Shown one piece after another: positions 3,787 through 6,131 of a stretch of DNA of 6,131 bases (its first letter is position 1; each line of letters opens with the position of its first letter). Made by a program: the position numbers and the translations under genes. This DNA comes from Patescibacteria group bacterium (lineage in GTDB: Bacteria > Patescibacteriota > Minisyncoccia > Phycocordibacterales > UBA12079). The notes beneath the pieces are model-generated. The model was not told the DNA's origin. It ran no database searches and saw nothing but the letters and a program-made list of their open reading frames with translations. Location of the stretch: assembly GCA_018821685.1 (NCBI GenBank), contig JAHJLO010000074.1, forward strand, positions 1 to 6,131, given 5' to 3'.

Positions 3787-6131
3787 ATGATTTTTTCACA
3801 CAATTGGTTACAAAAATATTTTGAGAATAAAATTCCCACATCAGATGAATTGATGGTTCTTCTGAATGCACATTCTTTCGAGGTCGAAGGAGTCGAAGTT
3901 AAAGAAAAAGACACTCTTATTGATATCGATGTTTTACCAAACCGATCCCACGATTGTTTTTCTTACGAAGGAATTGCAAAAGAAATCTCAGTTTTAACTG
4001 GATTGAAGATGAAAGAAAGTCACGTAGAAGTTGTTGTTGAAAATGGATTAAAATCTTCCGATTATATTTCATTATCTGTGAATGATTCGAACCTCATTCC
4101 TAGGGCTACTAAAAGAATTGTAAAAGACGTTAAGGTGGAAGCTTCTCCAGATTGGTTAGTCGCTTTTCTTAGGTCAATTGGACAAAAATCCATAAATAAT
4201 ATTGTTGATGCTACTAATTTTATAATGTGGGAAACAGGACAGCCTGTGCACGCTTTTGATTTTGATAAAATCGCAGGAAATGGTGTAAAAGAAATTTTAA
4301 TTAGAAATGCAGAAAATGGAGAAAAAATAAATACATTGGATGGAGCTGAATATGAATTAAATGAAAACGTTTTGGTAATTAGCGATAAAGAAAAAGCTCT
4401 TGATATTGCTGGTATAAAAGGAGGTTCTGTTTCTGGCATTGATGAAAATACAAAAACTGTAGTTTTATCTGTTTGTAATTTTAACCAAACAAATATAAGA
4501 AAAACTTCAAGAAAATTAGGCTTAAGAACCGATGCCTCACTTCGTTTCGAAAACGGGATTACTCCAGAAAAAGTTAGTTTAGCAATGGAAAGATTGTCAA
4601 AATTAGTAGCTGATTTAACGGGAGGTAAAATTGCTGAAGATATTGTCGAAGTTTACCCACGTAAAGCTAATCCTTATAAAGTAGGACTTTCTACAGAAGA
4701 AGCAAATAAAAAACTTGGAACAAAACTTTCAGATGAAGAAGTTGAAAATATTTTAAATAGATTTGGTTTTGAATTTGAAAAAATTAAACCTCTTGAGAGG
4801 GTTTTGGAAATAGCCGAAACTTTTGTTGGAGTTCCCTATGAATCCGGGGCGAGTGTTACCTATGATGCACCAAATAAATTTGACTGCTCTTCTTTCACTG
4901 CTTATCTATTTTCACAGGTAGGAATTGCTATTCCAAGAATCTCTGTTGACCAATATGTATTTGGAAAAGAGATTTCAAAAGAAGATCTGAAGGCAGGAGA
5001 TTTAGTTTTTGCAAATACCGGTCTCGTTATTAAAACAGGAATTTATAAAGAAACAATTGAATTTTTGCCAGGAACAAAAGTTCCTGAGGGGGTAGATCAT
5101 GTTGGATTATATTTAGGAGATGGAAAATTAATTCATACAAGTTCAAAAACAGAGAAAGCTGTCGTTGAAGATTTAGATAAAGCTGAAATGTTTAAAAATA
5201 TTGTTGGCTACAGAAGGGTCATTGAAGATGAAAATCTTGAACGATATGTAGTAACTGCTCCAGCTGAAAGATTAGATTTGAGAATTAAAGAGGACTTGAT
5301 AGAAGAAATTGGACGGCTCTATGGTTATAAAAATATTGAATCTGTTTTACCTGAAAAAGTTTTTGAGCCAAAAATAAACAAGACATTTTATTATACAAAT
5401 AAAATAAGGAATATTTTAACTGATTTAGGCTTTAGCGAGGTTTATACCTACGTATTCGGTGATAGAGGGGAGGTGGAGGTTCAAAAGCCCTTAGCGAGTC
5501 ATTTGAGCCATTTAAGGACTAATTTAAGCGGTGAAATTCAAAAAAGTTTGGACTTAAACACTAAAAATGCACCGTTGCTTGGACTTAGCGAGGTTAAAGT
5601 ATTTGAAATAGGAAAAGTGTTCCCAGCTATTGATGGTGAATATACTTCTTTTGCTTTGGGAGTAAAAGCCAAAAAACAAAAAGTCATCTTTGCGAGTCTT
5701 GGTGAAGCAATTCAGGAACTAAACAAAGAATTAGGCGTTGACTTAAAAGTAAAAGAAAATGAACAAATTATTGAAATCAATTTCGATGAATTAATAGAAA
5801 AACTTCCTCAACCAGAATCTTACAAAAATGTTTTAGAAAATGATGACCGAAAGATATTGTTTAGCAAAATTTCTCCGTATCCATTTATGTTGCGTGATAT
5901 TTCTGTTTTTATTCCAAATGAAAATAATGGAAACGATGTTCTAAATATAATCAAAGAAAATGCTGGCGAACTTTTGGTTCAAACAAAATTATTTGATACC
6001 TATGCCCCCGAAGGAGGAGATAAAACTTCCTACGCTTTCAATCTGGTTTTTCAATCTCAAGAAAAAACTTTAACTGATGAAGAAATAAATAAAATTATGG
6101 AAAAAATCTCCTCTGAGATGATTAATAAAAA
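3787..6131 (+). CDS. pheT: Phenylalanyl-tRNA synthetase beta subunit with internal NlpC/P60 domain, 3'-truncated by window edge
   Basis: This is the non-catalytic partner of PheS, giving tRNA binding and proofreading. The frame is open from ATG 3787 to the edge (781 codons). The order is: B1 start (1-38, MIFSHNWLQKYF); no OB-fold; rest of B1 (44-72, DVLPNRSHDC); B3/B4 editing domain (about 85-292, with GQPVHAFD at 151-158, GGSVSG at 212-217 and GLRTDASLRFENG at 245-257); first half of B5 (298-332); an NlpC/P60 insert (about 336-481); second half of B5 (487-520, with RLDLRIKEDLIEEIGRLYGY at 495-514); B6/B7 synthetase-like fold (about 525-690, LRTNLSG, KVFEIGKVF); and FDX-ACB anticodon-binding domain (from about 692), cut near its end. 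The bacterial B2/EMAPII-like OB domain of about 110 residues is absent. Ser228 replaces E. coli Glu334. The start gives the conserved PheT N-terminus and lies 4 nt after pheS, so the two are surely co-expressed. Confidence 0.97.
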   Translation, partial: MIFSHNWLQKYFENKIPTSDELMVLLNAHSFEVEGVEVKEKDTLIDIDVLPNRSHDCFSYEGIAKEISVLTGLKMKESHVEVVVENGLKSSDYISLSVNDSNLIPRATKRIVKDVKVEASPDWLVAFLRSIGQKSINNIVDATNFIMWETGQPVHAFDFDKIAGNGVKEILIRNAENGEKINTLDGAEYELNENVLVISDKEKALDIAGIKGGSVSGIDENTKTVVLSVCNFNQTNIRKTSRKLGLRTDASLRFENGITPEKVSLAMERLSKLVADLTGGKIAEDIVEVYPRKANPYKVGLSTEEANKKLGTKLSDEEVENILNRFGFEFEKIKPLERVLEIAETFVGVPYESGASVTYDAPNKFDCSSFTAYLFSQVGIAIPRISVDQYVFGKEISKEDLKAGDLVFANTGLVIKTGIYKETIEFLPGTKVPEGVDHVGLYLGDGKLIHTSSKTEKAVVEDLDKAEMFKNIVGYRRVIEDENLERYVVTAPAERLDLRIKEDLIEEIGRLYGYKNIESVLPEKVFEPKINKTFYYTNKIRNILTDLGFSEVYTYVFGDRGEVEVQKPLASHLSHLRTNLSGEIQKSLDLNTKNAPLLGLSEVKVFEIGKVFPAIDGEYTSFALGVKAKKQKVIFASLGEAIQELNKELGVDLKVKENEQIIEINFDELIEKLPQPESYKNVLENDDRKILFSKISPYPFMLRDISVFIPNENNGNDVLNIIKENAGELLVQTKLFDTYAPEGGDKTSYAFNLVFQSQEKTLTDEEINKIMEKISSEMINK
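4792..5229 (+). other. NlpC/P60 cysteine-hydrolase domain inserted inside PheT domain B5
   Basis: Residues 336-481 of PheT read as a complete NlpC/P60 domain, a papain-like fold best known for cutting gamma-D-Glu-diaminopimelate bonds in peptidoglycan peptides. The entry helix is VLEIAETFVGVPYESG. The nucleophile motif is FDCSSFTAYLFSQVGIAIPR with C367 (codon 4885-4887). LKAGDLVF is at 401-408. The catalytic His is H438 in DHVGLYLGDG and the third polar residue is H450 in LIHTSS. The domain closes with IVGYRRV (472-478). No signal peptide or membrane segment exists, so it acts in the cytoplasm as part of PheRS. Hand-counted GC is 147/420 (35%) for 4801-5220 against 71/240 (30%) in the adjoining 120 bases on each side, so base composition gives no strong sign of recent transfer. 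The substrate is unknown. Confidence 0.92.

Noticed and set aside
4062..4439. Minus-strand open frame of 125 codons inside pheT
   Set aside because: Antisense shadow of the B3/B4 editing domain; Ser/Phe-rich with no domain signal.
4792..5229. NlpC/P60 segment as an assembly chimera or recent mobile insertion
   Set aside because: The junctions are in frame on both sides, fall in a domain loop, leave the B5 halves complete, and base composition is close to the flanks. Read mapping would settle it, but a biological fusion is much more likely.
4789..5244. Leu-Glu-Arg on both sides of the NlpC/P60 insert as a remnant duplication from an insertion event
   Set aside because: Only three residues, and the DNA (CTTGAGAGG versus CTTGAACGA) matches at 6 of 9 positions, which is within chance.

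Overview
This AT-rich window looks like part of a Candidate Phyla Radiation (Patescibacteria, Parcubacteria-like) genome. That placement is inferred, not proven. The grounds are low GC, very tight gene spacing, no clear Shine-Dalgarno sequences at gene starts, and several housekeeping enzymes missing peripheral domains. The standard genetic code fits: every frame read uses TAA or TAG as stop and none needs a reassigned TGA.

Layout. (1) The left edge holds the 3' three quarters of a plus-strand ribosome-assembly GTPase (EngB/YsxC). It is followed after 8 bp by a complete ZIP-family metal transporter. (2) A near-ideal 18-bp stem-loop at 1237-1282 separates these from a convergent minus-strand gene for a short RelA/SpoT (p)ppGpp synthetase/hydrolase, which ends soon after its TGS domain. 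(3) A 217-bp divergent intergenic region carries two back-to-back promoter candidates whose -10 boxes lie only 7-8 nt from the start codons, suggesting leaderless mRNAs. (4) pheS and pheT, the two subunits of phenylalanyl-tRNA synthetase, fill the rest. pheT runs off the right edge in its last domain.

The main discovery is in pheT. The beta subunit contains a complete NlpC/P60 (papain-like cysteine peptidase/amidase) domain of about 145 residues, inserted in frame in the hairpin of the B5 domain. Its Cys (C367), His (H438) and third polar residue (H450) are all present. The same protein lacks the tRNA-binding OB-fold (B2) of ordinary bacterial PheT and carries Ser where E. coli has editing-site Glu334. 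Its partner PheS lacks the N-terminal coiled-coil arm. Together these suggest a remodelled PheRS: slimmed in tRNA contacts, possibly altered in Tyr-tRNA(Phe) proofreading, and equipped with an extra cysteine-hydrolase module of unknown substrate.

Functionally, PheRS sets the level of charged tRNA(Phe), and the divergent RSH enzyme makes and destroys (p)ppGpp, the classic signal for uncharged tRNA. EngB acts in large-subunit assembly and the ZIP protein in metal uptake. Only engB-zip and pheS-pheT look like transcription units; a regulatory link across the divergent region is speculation.
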